64,000 nt of DNA from CAVROP01 sp050012175 (GCA_050012175.1 JBEKHR010000014.1:61147-125146); one strand, 5' to 3'. Shown: positions 51,433-59,988, counted from the first letter of the stretch. A program made the numbers and translations. The notes: generated by a model from the letters alone, not told the origin.

Positions 51433-51510
51433 GACTGACACAGTTATTTGAATCTTGTGAAGCCTGGAACCAGAACGAAATGAGGGACAGAGTCGGAGGA
51501 GGTAGGGAGG

Positions 51511-52701
51511 ATGCCAAGGGAAGGCCAGCCCCCTCAGTCGGGTCGGGTAGTCGCGAGGGAATTTGCCCCCCGAAACTTCGGGTTCGCCACCGTTGTCGGC
51601 CAAGGAGCAGCCGTTCAACGTTTGAAGGAATTCGTGGCCCTGTACTCCCAATCCGGTAAACCCCCAGCCCATGTTTTGCTCACGGGAATTGAGGGTATTG
51701 GGAAACGAACGATAGCCCGAGCCTTCGCGGCTGAATACTGTGGGAAGCTCACGGAGGTTGACGCAAAGGAACAGAAGAAAAGGGGCGACATCATAGGCAT
51801 CATGACTAATCTTGCCGAGGGCGACGCTGTCTTGGTGACAGATATCGCAAAGATTCCCAAAGGCGTTATGGATGTCTTCGCACTCACCTTGAGAGAGTTC
51901 AGTTGCGATTTCGTTGTTGACAAAGGCATGTTCGCCAAGACAATCCATATCCCGTTGAAGCAGTTCACGTGTCTTGCAACTGCCCCCTCCAAAGCGAAAT
52001 GCCCGCCTGAGCTGATCGAGGCTTTTCCCCTGATTGTTTCCCTCCAGAGCTATTCGCAGACGGAGCTAGTATGTATCTGTGACCACCTGGTGCAGCGGAA
52101 GGGCATTGCCATCACACCTGCCGCGGCGGCTCTCGTGGCAGGGGCTTCGACGGGCACTCCCCACGACATACAAGTGCTCGTTGACCGATTAGTCGGACTA
52201 GCAAAAACCACGATTTCAGCGGAAGATGTGGCTCAAGTTTCTTCAGTCCTCGGTTTAAGCGCGAGATCTGTTGGCCCCGCTTCCCCGGCTGAGATTGACA
52301 CCCTCTCGGGAGCGGACTTTGAGAAGGTAATTGCCGCGCTTTTGCGGGCAATGGGCTTTCACACCGAAATAACCGAAGTCACTGGTGACGGGGGTATCGA
52401 CATCGTGGCGACCCTCGATCAGCCGCTGATTGGCGGGCATTATTTGATTCAATGTAAGAGGTTCGCACCCAACAACCTTGTCGGCGCGGCGACCGTCCGA
52501 GACTTCTACGGCGCTGTCACCGCCGACCGCAGGGCCGTCAAGGGAATTCTGATCACCACATCCGGTTTTACGTCCCAGGCCCTAGCTTTCGCTCGACAGC
52601 TTCCTATCGAGCTCATTGGCGGCCAGGAGCTACGAGCACTTCTCGCCAAATACGAGACGCCAACAACAACTCAGAACGCGCCACAGACCCTCTTCGAATG
52701 A
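51511..52701 (+). CDS. RuvB-like (degenerate AAA+) / Mrr-type nuclease fusion
   Basis: The first 250 of 396 residues align colinearly with the adjacent RuvB (e.g. GDIIGIMTNL versus GDLMGILTNL; CDFVVDKGMFAKTIHIPLK versus VDFIVDKGPYARTVPYPLK). The ATPase sites are altered: Walker A GIEGIGKR (59-66) keeps Lys65 but has Arg in place of Thr, Walker B LVTD (108-111) replaces FIDE, and the arginine finger and sensor-2 arginine are gone. Residues 265-385 form an Mrr-type restriction-endonuclease fold with DFEKVIAALL (Glu271), GDGGIDIVA (Asp297) and LIQCKRF (Gln314, Lys316), the PD-(D/E)xK active site. A strong GGAGGTAGGGAGG precedes ATG 51511. The stop overlaps folK by 4 nt. I do not recognise a described family with this fusion. 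Confidence 0.9.
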   Translation: MPREGQPPQSGRVVAREFAPRNFGFATVVGQGAAVQRLKEFVALYSQSGKPPAHVLLTGIEGIGKRTIARAFAAEYCGKLTEVDAKEQKKRGDIIGIMTNLAEGDAVLVTDIAKIPKGVMDVFALTLREFSCDFVVDKGMFAKTIHIPLKQFTCLATAPSKAKCPPELIEAFPLIVSLQSYSQTELVCICDHLVQRKGIAITPAAAALVAGASTGTPHDIQVLVDRLVGLAKTTISAEDVAQVSSVLGLSARSVGPASPAEIDTLSGADFEKVIAALLRAMGFHTEITEVTGDGGIDIVATLDQPLIGGHYLIQCKRFAPNNLVGAATVRDFYGAVTADRRAVKGILITTSGFTSQALAFARQLPIELIGGQELRALLAKYETPTTTQNAPQTLFE

Positions 52702-53270
52702 GGCGCTCCTGCTGGCTGAGAGCAGTTAACATGCTATCCGACTCGGATCTTCGCACGCCCCCTGCAACGCCCGCCTCACGTGAACCCAAACGCGTTTTCC
52801 TCTCGCTTGGCTCGAACGTGGGCGACCGGGTGGCCAACATTCAAAAGGCGCTCGAGCGATTGCCCGAAGTGGGGGTTGAAATCAGGCGGGTTTCATCCTT
52901 TTACAGGACCGAGCCGGTTGAATTCCGGCCGCAAGCATGGTTCGTGAACTGCGTGGCGGAAGCGGAGACACGCCTTATGCCCATGCAACTTCTCAAGGCG
53001 GTGAAGCTCGTCGAACGCGTCCTGGGCCGTCGCCCCACCGTTGCCAAACGTCCGCGGCCGATCGATATCGATATCCTGCTTTATGAGAGTGTGGTAGTGC
53101 GCTCGGCGGTGTTGAACATTCCCCACGAGCGCATGACGAAGCGACGATTCGTCTTGCTTCCGCTTCGCGAGCTTGCTGGGAACCTCCGACACCCCATTAC
53201 CAAGCGGACCGTCTATGAAATGCTGCAGGAAGCCGGTGACACAAGCCAGGTGGTACGATTGGGCACGTAG
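52698..53270 (+). CDS. folK: 7,8-dihydro-6-hydroxymethylpterin pyrophosphokinase (HPPK)
   Basis: This 190-aa enzyme transfers pyrophosphate to the pterin in folate synthesis. It has VFLSLGSNVGDR, FYRTEPVEFRPQAWFVNC and the signature RPRPIDIDILLY with metal-binding Asp residues, then IPHERMTKRRFVLLPL. ATG 52698 overlaps the fusion gene's stop (ATGA); ATG 52731 is an alternative nearer to the conserved domain. Pairing of folK with a deoxynucleoside kinase downstream is often seen in Acidobacteriota. Confidence 0.94.
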   Translation: MRRSCWLRAVNMLSDSDLRTPPATPASREPKRVFLSLGSNVGDRVANIQKALERLPEVGVEIRRVSSFYRTEPVEFRPQAWFVNCVAEAETRLMPMQLLKAVKLVERVLGRRPTVAKRPRPIDIDILLYESVVVRSAVLNIPHERMTKRRFVLLPLRELAGNLRHPITKRTVYEMLQEAGDTSQVVRLGT

Positions 53271-53360
53271 CGCGGGCGTCTCGCCCGCTGTCGCGGGAGC
53301 GTCGCGCTCCCCAGGACGCGCGGGCAGGATGCCCGCGCCACAGCGGGCGAGACGCCCGCG
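53271..53360. repeat. 90-bp element with perfect 20-bp inverted ends
   Basis: CGCGGGCGTCTCGCCCGCTG at 53271-53290 is exactly inverted at 53341-53360. The inside is more GC palindromes (GGGAGCGTCGCGCTCCC, GCGCGGGCAGGATGCCCGCGC). It begins immediately after the folK stop and separates it from the kinase gene, so it may act as a transcription brake as well as a mobile repeat. Confidence 0.75.
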
Positions 53361-53387
53361 GTACCAGGAAAGCTGAGGTGCCAAGAA

Positions 53388-54053
53388 GTGGTCACTCCTT
53401 CTGCTTACGACTCGCCGCACTTCATTGCCGTCGAAGGTCCCATTCGTGTGGGCAAGACGACATTGGCAAACATTCTTGCCGAGCGCCTCCGGGCGGTCCG
53501 AGTTTACGATGCCGAGGATAATCCCTTCCTGGAAGCGTTCTATAAGGACAAGCCCGGCGCTGCTTTTCAGGCCCAGTTCCACTTTCTTATCAAGCGCTAC
53601 AGACAACTTCGTGACCTGGACCTGGCCGCCAACCCCAATCGCGTGGTGGTGAGCGATTACATCTTCGAGAAAGATAAGATCTTCGCCTACCTCAACCTGA
53701 ACGACATCGAACTCCAGGTCTATGACCAATTCTATGGAATGTTGGCAGAGCAGGTCCCCATCCCGGATTTGGTGATATACCTACAGGCGAAGCTGGAGAC
53801 GCTGAAGAAGCGAATTGCGAAGAAGAATGTGGCGTTCGAGGACCGGATCTCCAACGAGTACCTCGAGGCGGTGGTGCACGCTTACGAGCACTTCTTCTTT
53901 CATTACAAGTCCAGTGACCTGCTGGTGATTGACACCTCCGAGATCGACTTTGTCGACCGGAGCGAGCATTTGCAGGAACTCCTGCGGCGGCTGAGCCAGC
54001 CGGTCAAGGGCACGCAGTATTTTCTACCGCTTGGATCCGCGCCCGCGGACTGA
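53388..54053 (+). CDS. deoxynucleoside kinase
   Basis: This 221-aa kinase salvages deoxynucleosides. It has a P-loop (EGPIRVGKTTLA, residues 15-26), the substrate segment DNPFLEAFY, the DRS/ERx-like VVVSDYIFEKDK and a lid region with KRIAKKN. Size and motifs fit the dGK/dAK family. The likely start is GTG 53388. It follows folK after a repeat. Specificity is not deducible. Confidence 0.9.
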   Translation: MVTPSAYDSPHFIAVEGPIRVGKTTLANILAERLRAVRVYDAEDNPFLEAFYKDKPGAAFQAQFHFLIKRYRQLRDLDLAANPNRVVVSDYIFEKDKIFAYLNLNDIELQVYDQFYGMLAEQVPIPDLVIYLQAKLETLKKRIAKKNVAFEDRISNEYLEAVVHAYEHFFFHYKSSDLLVIDTSEIDFVDRSEHLQELLRRLSQPVKGTQYFLPLGSAPAD

Positions 54054-54548
54054 GTTGGAATGGGGATCCACGCGAGCCGCCGGCGTTGCAAGCCGCAGTC
54101 ATTCCCGCGAAAGCGGGAATCCTGCCGCCAGCGCATGACATATTTGTGAAAGCTTACGGCGGCAGCAGCAGGGTGGTCCGGGGAGCCCGCCTACCGGGCG
54201 ACAGAATTTAGCCCAGGGCGCAAGCCCTGGGAAACCAAGCCCAAGCGCCGGTCAAGCCCCGGAAGGGGCGGCAGAACCAGGGAGAGTTCCCGCGTCGAAA
54301 CCTTTTCTTTCGCCCCGCTGGGGCTCCCGCGAACCAGAGGCCCTTCTGGACCCAGGGCTGGCGCCCTGGGCTATCCCGCAAGGCGGGATCGGGCCCTCCC
54401 CGGGTCTTTTCCTCCTGGCTCACTTGGAGAACCCCTTCCATCTCGACGGAAGTGGGATTGCCAGCCGCGAGGCGCTCCATGACCGGCAAAGTCTCTGAGA
54501 AGCTTGCCCTCCGGCGTCACAAAACAATCCAGGCACCGGGCGCGCGTT
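54054..54548. other. intergenic region of hairpins and GC repeats
   Basis: It contains ATTCCCGCGAAAGCGGGAAT (54099-54118 region, perfect hairpin) and the pair AGCCCAGGGCGCAAGCCCTG / CCCAGGGCTGGCGCCCTGGG (about 54210 and 54352). The minus-strand frame at 54208-54489 is built from these repeats and is not a gene. The hairpin lies between convergent genes and may terminate them. Confidence 0.5.
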
Positions 54549-55043
54549 TCATTGCGAATGCTCAGTACGACCTCGTAAGAGGTCTATGGCGTGGGGTAGA
54601 AGCTCGATAATGCTCTCGAGCGACTGGCAGGCGCCGCGTGGGCTGCCCGGCAGATTCACGATAAGCTTGTCGTTCCTTGCTCCCACAATCCCTCGGGAGA
54701 GCGCCGCCCTGGGAGTCTTCTTCACCCCTTCGGCCCGCATCAGTTCCGCAAGACCCGGGATTTCCTTATCGACGACCGCGCGCGTAGCCTCCGGGGTGAC
54801 GTCGCGCGCTCCAAGCCCAGTGCCGCCGGAGGTGAAGACGGCATCACAATCATCACCCTCCGTCCAGGCCAGAAGCGTGCCCCGAATGCGGTCCGCATCG
54901 TCAGGCAGGACCTCGAGCGCTTGGACCAGCCAGCCTCGCTTTTCAAGCAACTCGCGAACTACCGGGCCGGACCGGTCCTCCCGGCCGCCAACCGCTGCGG
55001 CATCACTCAGCACGAGAATTCTTGCACGAAGCGCAAAGGACAT
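54549..55043 (-). CDS. mog: molybdopterin adenylyltransferase family protein (MogA/MoaB)
   Basis: This 164-aa protein adenylylates molybdopterin before metal insertion. It has ARILVLSDAAAVGGREDRSG, the MPT/ATP-binding motif TSGGTGLGARDVTPEA and the conserved NLPGSPRGACQSLESI. Its length is that of the family. The ATG at 55043 is followed by the usual beta strand. It is downstream of moeA and moaC on the same strand but separated from moaC by 275 bp of repeats. Confidence 0.93.
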   Translation of the reverse strand: MSFALRARILVLSDAAAVGGREDRSGPVVRELLEKRGWLVQALEVLPDDADRIRGTLLAWTEGDDCDAVFTSGGTGLGARDVTPEATRAVVDKEIPGLAELMRAEGVKKTPRAALSRGIVGARNDKLIVNLPGSPRGACQSLESIIELLPHAIDLLRGRTEHSQ

Positions 55044-55045
55044 AA

Positions 55046-55318
55046 GTGAAGCTTTCAGCCGTCAGCTATCAGCGATCAGCAAGAGCACCCCCAGGCGGTA
55101 GCTGAGAACTGAGGGTTGATAGCGGAGAGCTTCCTGAGTGAAGCCTTCAGCCGTCAGCTTTCAGCCATCAGCAAGAACACCACGCCTTCCTGCTGGATGC
55201 TGATTGCTGACGGCGTGCTTCTCATTGAAGCTGTCAGCCACCAGCTTTCAGCCATCAGCGAGAAGACCTGCCTTGCCGCTGAAAGCTGATAGCTGACGGC
55301 TGATAGCTGACGGCTTGT
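55046..55318. repeat. long TATCAGC/TTCAGCC repeat tract inside the moa gene cluster
   Basis: It holds about eight copies of AGCCGTCAGCTATCAGC, GCTTTCAGCCATCAGC and GCTGAAAGCTGATAGCTGA-type words, on both strands. It is the longest tract of this repeat class in the window and has no open frame. It separates moaC from mog. Confidence 0.8.
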
Positions 55319-55789
55319 CTACCGCGGGGCGCGGTAAGTGCCGCTCTTCCCGCCACTCTTTTCCAGCAGCTTGATGTTTGTGATCTCGATTCCCCGGTCG
55401 ATGGCCTTGCACATGTCATAAACGGTGAGTGCCGCGACAGCCACCGCCGTGAGCGCTTCCATCTCGACCCCGGTCGCTCCAGTCGAGCTCACCGTCGAAG
55501 AAAGCTCTACGCCATTCTTGCAAAAATCCGCCTTCACATCAATATGACTCAACAAAAGCGGGTGGCAAAGGGGGATCAGTTCTGCGGTCTGCTTTGCGGC
55601 GTTGATGCCGGCAATACGCGCGGTTTCAAGCGGGTTCCCTTTGGGATTTCGTTTCGCGGCGCGAAGAGCACGGGGACTCATTTTCACCAGCGCGCTCGCC
55701 GAAGCTTGGCGTAGCGTGGCGGGTTTCGCAGAAACATCCACCATGCGGATACGACCTGCTGAATCGAAATGTGAAAGATTCTTCCGCAT
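55319..55789 (-). CDS. moaC: cyclic pyranopterin monophosphate synthase MoaC
   Basis: This 156-aa enzyme acts after MoaA to make cyclic pyranopterin. It has MVDVSAKPATLRQA, AGINAAKQTAELIPLCHPL, GVEMEALTAVAVAALTVYDM and the C-terminal LLEKSGGKSGTYR, all diagnostic. The stop lies in repeat-rich DNA. The start at 55789 is 3 nt after the moeA stop, so the genes are co-translated. Confidence 0.96.
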   Translation of the reverse strand: MRKNLSHFDSAGRIRMVDVSAKPATLRQASASALVKMSPRALRAAKRNPKGNPLETARIAGINAAKQTAELIPLCHPLLLSHIDVKADFCKNGVELSSTVSSTGATGVEMEALTAVAVAALTVYDMCKAIDRGIEITNIKLLEKSGGKSGTYRAPR

Positions 55790-55792
55790 GCT

Positions 55793-57004
55793 TCACTGCT
55801 CCCTCGGCATGACGTCAACCCAATCGCCCGCCGCCAACTCAGCCTGGTCGGGATGAATCACCAGAAAACAATTGGCCGCGGCACTGCCAACCAAGTCCCC
55901 CGAGCCCTGCCAGTTGACGAGTTCCACAACCGGATCGCGGTTCTGAACGCAAACTCGGGCCGGCATAAACATGGTCAGGCCGGTCCTTGGGCGGCAGGGC
56001 TTAGCCAAGCGGGCTCGAAGGAGGACCGGAGGCTCGAACCCCGTTCCGCCCAACATGGCGATGGCCGGACGAACAAATAACTCAAAGGTGACGAAAGTGG
56101 AGACTGGATTACCCGGAAGACCAAAGAAAAACCGGTCGCGAACCCGGCCAAAGACCAATGGCTTTCCAGGACGGATCGCTGCTCCCTGGAAGAAGAACTC
56201 CGCTCCCAACTCGGCCAGGACTTTTTCCACCAGATCAAACTTACCCATCGACACGCCACCGCTTAAAAGGAGCAAGTCTGAATCCAGCCCCCGTTCGACC
56301 ATCTCTCGGAGGGCGTCCTCACGGTCGGGAACTATGCCAAGCCCTACGGACACGCCACCTGCTGAAGTGACCTGGGCAGAAAGGGTCACGGCATTGCTGT
56401 TCCGAATTTGAAACCATTGCGGACGCTGCTCGACAGCCACCAGCTCGTCGCCCGTAGGCAGAATGGCCACCATAGGCTGCCGGTAAACCGCAACTCTTAC
56501 CTTCCCCACGGCAGCCAGCAACCCCATTTCCGCCGCCCGCACCCGCCTTCCGCGCGCCAGAACGCACGCGCCCATTGAGGCTTCACTGCCCTGAAGCACC
56601 ACGTTCTCCCATGCCTGCACGCTGCGCTGGATTTCGATATGCTCGCCCAAGGACCGCGTGTGCTCGACCATCACGACAGCGTCCGCGCCAACAGGTAAAG
56701 GAGCGCCCGTCATGATCGAGACGCACTGGCCGGGGTCCACTTTCCCTTCAAGATGTTGCCCGGCAGGAACTTCTCCCACGCACCGGAGGACAGCAGGCAC
56801 TGCGCTCAGGTCAGCAGCACGTAAGGCATAACCATCGCGAATGGCCCGGTGAAAAGGGGGCAAATCGCGGTCCGCCACGACATCTTCTGCCAAGACTCGT
56901 CCTCGGACCGCCTCCAACGACACTGTTTCTGCTGGAGGCATGGGATTTGCCTCGCCGATTCTTTCCTGGACAATTGATATGGCCTGTGCGTAAGTAACTA
57001 CCAT
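55793..57004 (-). CDS. moeA: molybdopterin molybdenumtransferase MoeA
   Basis: The protein is about 403 aa and inserts molybdate into adenylylated molybdopterin. It has VSLEAVRGRVLAEDVVAD, DLPPFHRAIRDGYALRA, SIMTGAPLPVGADAVV, ILPTGDELV, LLLSGGVSMGKFDLVEKVL and GLPGNPVSTFVTFELFVRP, plus the C-terminal domain IV. The typical DGYA and TGAxxPxGADAV motifs are intact. The start at ATG 57004 is chosen; a frame to 57088 is less conserved. Confidence 0.95.
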   Translation of the reverse strand: MVVTYAQAISIVQERIGEANPMPPAETVSLEAVRGRVLAEDVVADRDLPPFHRAIRDGYALRAADLSAVPAVLRCVGEVPAGQHLEGKVDPGQCVSIMTGAPLPVGADAVVMVEHTRSLGEHIEIQRSVQAWENVVLQGSEASMGACVLARGRRVRAAEMGLLAAVGKVRVAVYRQPMVAILPTGDELVAVEQRPQWFQIRNSNAVTLSAQVTSAGGVSVGLGIVPDREDALREMVERGLDSDLLLLSGGVSMGKFDLVEKVLAELGAEFFFQGAAIRPGKPLVFGRVRDRFFFGLPGNPVSTFVTFELFVRPAIAMLGGTGFEPPVLLRARLAKPCRPRTGLTMFMPARVCVQNRDPVVELVNWQGSGDLVGSAAANCFLVIHPDQAELAAGDWVDVMPREQ

Positions 57005-57075
57005 GAAAGCGCGGATTACTCGTGACCCCCTCACCCGGCCCGCGTCCCGATGAAGTGCATCGGGATCGCGGGCCA

Positions 57076-57099
57076 CCCTCTCCCCCAAGGGGGAGAGGG
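57076..57099 (-). terminator. possible terminator hairpin downstream of purA
   Basis: CCCTCTCCCCC-AA-GGGGGAGAGGG is a perfect 11-bp stem. It lies 55 bp beyond the purA stop and 72 bp upstream of the moeA start, next to a second palindrome (57038-57073). No U-run follows, so function is uncertain; it may be a repeat. Confidence 0.4.
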
Positions 57100-57153
57100 C
57101 CAGAAATATCTCAGCACAAATGTAGAAACTCCAGGCCTCTTCGCACGTTCCTA

Positions 57154-58473
57154 TCAGCGGGAAGCGCTTGCGACGAGGACCGCAAAACGGCTTTCGTCAA
57201 GCCAGAGAACCTGGTCGCGCTCCGGCCCCGTCGAAACCATCGCGATCTCGACGCCCACTTGGTCGGAAAGGAACCGCAAATAGTCTTTGGCCTTCTGCGG
57301 GAGCTTGGAGAAGTCCCGCAGACCGAAGGTAGGCTGCTGCCAACCCGGCAACATGCGATAGTGAACTTGCACCTTATCAAGGCATTCAACGTCAGGTGGA
57401 AAGTCGGTAAATCGCTTGCCCTGGTACTCGTATTCCAAGCCCACCGGAATCTCGGAAAGACTATCGAGGATGTCGAGTTTGGTGATAATGAGGGACTCGA
57501 GATGGTTTACGCGGGCGCTATAGCGGGCCGCCGCCACATCAAACCAACCGCAGCGGCGCGGCCGCCCGGTGACCGCGCCATACTCTCCTCCGCGTTCTCG
57601 AATCTTTTCACCCTCGGGACCCTTAGCCTCGGTTGGGAACGGCCCACTCCCCACGCGCGTGGCATAGGCTTTTGAAACGCCAACTACAGACTGGATGCGC
57701 GTTGGCCCCACGCCGGTGCCTGTGCAAGCGCCACCCGCCGTAGCGCTGGACGAGGTCACGAAAGGATAGGTTCCGTGGTCCAGGTCCAGAAGCGTACCTT
57801 GCGCACCTTCGAAGAGCACTCGCTTTCCACGGTCGATCTCGGTATTCAAATAGGCAGAGACGTCCGCGAGAAACGGCACTATGTGCTGGGCGACTTCCAA
57901 GTACCGGTCAGCCAGTGCCACCGGGTCAAGGGCGGCGCCCCCAAATAACGCCGAGGCAATACGGTTCTTCTCCGCAACGATTTCGCTGCATCGGCGGCGG
58001 AATGATTCCGGGTCGCGAAGATCGCCTGCTCGGAGCCCGCGGCGGCCGGCTTTGTCCTCATAGGCGGGACCGATCCCTTTAGCCGTCGTGCCGATTTTTC
58101 CTACGCCTCGCGCCTCTTCCGCGGCCACTTCGAGAGCTCGGTGGTAAGGCAGAATCAGGTGCGCGCGATCGCTGATGAGTAGGCGACCATCGACTCGCAC
58201 ACCGTTTCCCTCCACGGCCTTGATCTCGCGTAACAAGGCTTCCGGGTCAACCACAACTCCGTTTCCGATAGCGGCAGTCTTATCCGGCCGCACGATGCCT
58301 GTCGGGAGAAGCTGGAGAATGAATTTCCTTCCGTTAACGCAAACGGTGTGGCCAGCGTTGGCGCCTCCCTGGTAGCGGGCCACGATGTCAAAGTGCTCCG
58401 CCAAAGTATCGACGACCTTACCCTTGCCCTCGTCGCCCCATTGGGCGCCCACCACAACCACGTTTGCTGGCAT
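57154..58473 (-). CDS. purA: adenylosuccinate synthetase PurA
   Basis: This 439-aa enzyme makes adenylosuccinate from IMP, Asp and GTP in AMP synthesis. It has VVVVGAQWGDEGKGKVVD, YQGGANAGHTV, the catalytic segment GIGPAYEDKAGRRGLR, FEGAQGTLLDLDHGTYPFVT and the C-terminal GTP-binding part. ATG 58473 with an AGGATAAAC-type site is chosen over an upstream in-frame start at 58629 that lies in a repeat. Confidence 0.96.
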   Translation of the reverse strand: MPANVVVVGAQWGDEGKGKVVDTLAEHFDIVARYQGGANAGHTVCVNGRKFILQLLPTGIVRPDKTAAIGNGVVVDPEALLREIKAVEGNGVRVDGRLLISDRAHLILPYHRALEVAAEEARGVGKIGTTAKGIGPAYEDKAGRRGLRAGDLRDPESFRRRCSEIVAEKNRIASALFGGAALDPVALADRYLEVAQHIVPFLADVSAYLNTEIDRGKRVLFEGAQGTLLDLDHGTYPFVTSSSATAGGACTGTGVGPTRIQSVVGVSKAYATRVGSGPFPTEAKGPEGEKIRERGGEYGAVTGRPRRCGWFDVAAARYSARVNHLESLIITKLDILDSLSEIPVGLEYEYQGKRFTDFPPDVECLDKVQVHYRMLPGWQQPTFGLRDFSKLPQKAKDYLRFLSDQVGVEIAMVSTGPERDQVLWLDESRFAVLVASASR

Positions 58474-58489
58474 GTTTATCCTGTCCACT

Positions 58490-58597
58490 TTTGGAGTGCG
58501 GCAGCTTGCTGCCGCTTTCGTGTCTCGAGCTTGCTCGAGGTCCTGCCGGAAGCAAGCTGCCGTCATAGAAAGCGGCAGCAGGCTGCCGCACTCCAAA
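58490..58597. repeat. 108-bp element with 30-bp inverted ends upstream of purA
   Basis: TTTGGAGTGCGGCAGCTTGC plus TGCCGCTTTC (58490-58519) is inverted at 58568-58597 with one mismatch in 30. The middle contains CTCGAGCTTGCTCGAG palindromes. Similar GTGCGGCAGC..GCTGCCGCAC repeats are familiar in acidobacterial intergenic DNA. It lies just upstream of purA and must contain or flank the promoter. Confidence 0.75.
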
Positions 58598-58613
58598 GCC
58601 GTGCCCCGGGGAA

Positions 58614-59171
58614 CTAGTCCTTCACCCACAGACTGGAGCGACTTGATCTTATCTTTGGAGAGCCTGCTATACGGAATCCCAGGATTTGCGCCGTCGCCAA
58701 CGTACCTCCAAACGCTTCTCTGGAGACGTGGCCTGCGGGCTCCGAAAACAAGAGTAACCCACCTTTTCCGAGTGACCTCTGAATTTCTGAGAGAAACCGT
58801 TTTGCATCCGGGACCTCATGCACAACTGCAAATACCAATGCAAAATCGACCTTTTGCGCCAAATCATCAATGCAAAGGGATGTAGGCGTGCAGACGCGCA
58901 ATTCAATTCTATCGATCAGTCCTGCCCTGACGGCACGTTTTTTGACTGCCCTGATCATCTTTTCCTGCAGATCAACACACACAACATGGCCGGATTCCCC
59001 AACCAGACGCGCCATCGGCAAAGTAAAGAACCCCATCCCACTTCCAACCTCCAGCACAGTCATCCCCTCATGGATGTACGGCTTCAGAATATTCTCCGGT
59101 TTGTAGAGGAGCTTCCTGAGGGGGTTCAATAACAGGTATCCGAGCCACCACGGACAGACTCTTTTGCTCAT
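58614..59171 (-). CDS. class I SAM-dependent methyltransferase
   Basis: This 185-aa protein has a short N-terminal hydrophobic segment (WWLGYLLLNPLRK), motif I VLEVGSGMGFFTLPMA, motif II VVCVDLQEKMI, and FALVFAVVHEVPDAKRFL and GGLLLFSEPAGHV in later strands. The fold is that of a small class I methyltransferase (UbiE-like core). The substrate is unknown. GCAGGTGAAATC precedes ATG 59171; ATG 59189 lies upstream in frame. The C-terminus ends at the repeat that precedes purA. Confidence 0.87.
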   Translation of the reverse strand: MSKRVCPWWLGYLLLNPLRKLLYKPENILKPYIHEGMTVLEVGSGMGFFTLPMARLVGESGHVVCVDLQEKMIRAVKKRAVRAGLIDRIELRVCTPTSLCIDDLAQKVDFALVFAVVHEVPDAKRFLSEIQRSLGKGGLLLFSEPAGHVSREAFGGTLATAQILGFRIAGSPKIRSSRSSLWVKD

Positions 59172-59405
59172 GATTTCACCTGCTCTCATGCCTCATTCTG
59201 GTCTTGCCGCTCCCGGTTCGGATCACGCAATCCCCTGCCCTTCACAAGCCTGCCGACTGGAGACAGTACCTCAGCAGAGGGCAGCTCGACCGCCCACATT
59301 CTCTCACGGTGTGAGCGGTTCCGTGGCTATAGCTCCAATTGGAAATCCAGGTTTACAGGAGATGAAAGCCCTCTCGATAACGCGGACCGCCAGCATCCTG
59401 GAAGG

Positions 59406-59735
59406 TCAGAGGTGCTTATCGAGCAGCTTGCTGATGGCCTCTTTAGAGGCGGCCCCCACGATCTGCTCCCGGATTTGGCCGTCTTTGAAAAGAAGCAGGG
59501 TGGGGACACCTCGGATTCTGTAACGGCTGGTGACCGTGAAGTTTTCGTCCACATTGAGTTTTCCAACCTTGGCACGGCCAGCATACGCCTCAGCAATTGT
59601 ATCGACGGCAGGCGCCATCATCCGGCAGGGTGCACACCACGTTGCCCAGAAATCGACCAGAACCGGCTTGTCGCATTTCAAAACTTCCTCCTCAAAGTTC
59701 TGCTCAGAAAATTCCAGAGTATGACCGCCCGCCAT
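59406..59735 (-). CDS. trxA: thioredoxin
   Basis: This 109-aa protein has a redox-active WCAPC in FWATWCAPCRMM (residues 29-40). Other thioredoxin features are the buried Asp (VLVDFWA), VDENFTVTSRYRIRGVPTLLLFK with the cis-Pro after GV, and a C-terminal helix. The length equals that of classical thioredoxin 1. GGAGG lies ~11 nt upstream. No reductase gene is present nearby. Confidence 0.96.
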   Translation of the reverse strand: MAGGHTLEFSEQNFEEEVLKCDKPVLVDFWATWCAPCRMMAPAVDTIAEAYAGRAKVGKLNVDENFTVTSRYRIRGVPTLLLFKDGQIREQIVGAASKEAISKLLDKHL

Positions 59736-59829
59736 CGTCTCAAAACCTCCACAGATTAGTGACCCCTGCCAATAACTTCCAGCGCAAGCCTGTTCCGTGC
59801 ACTCGTCTGCCCTGCTGTCATTCTGAGTC

Positions 59830-59985
59830 CTTCGCTGTCATCCTGATCCCGCCCTGCGGGAGAAGGATCTCGCTCTGCCCGCTCAGGATAAACTGCGCGA
59901 AGAATCTCGCTCTGGACTTTCCCGCCGACAAACAGCAGGGCGAGATGCTTCGTCCCGACAAGTCGGGACTCAGCATGACAGTGAC
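59830..59985. repeat. dispersed repeat with GAAGAATCTCGCTCTG words
   Basis: Non-coding DNA between thioredoxin and glgA includes CTTCGCTGTCATCCTGATCC, GAAGAATCTCGCTCTGGAC and CGACAAGTCGGGACTCAGCA words. These are related to the inverted ends at 44572-44694 and to 24420-24470. Confidence 0.5.
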
Positions 59986-59988
59986 CCG

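Noticed and set aside
54208..54489. 93-aa minus-strand frame
   Set aside because: It is composed of the CCCAGGGC palindromes and GC repeats and has no start signals.
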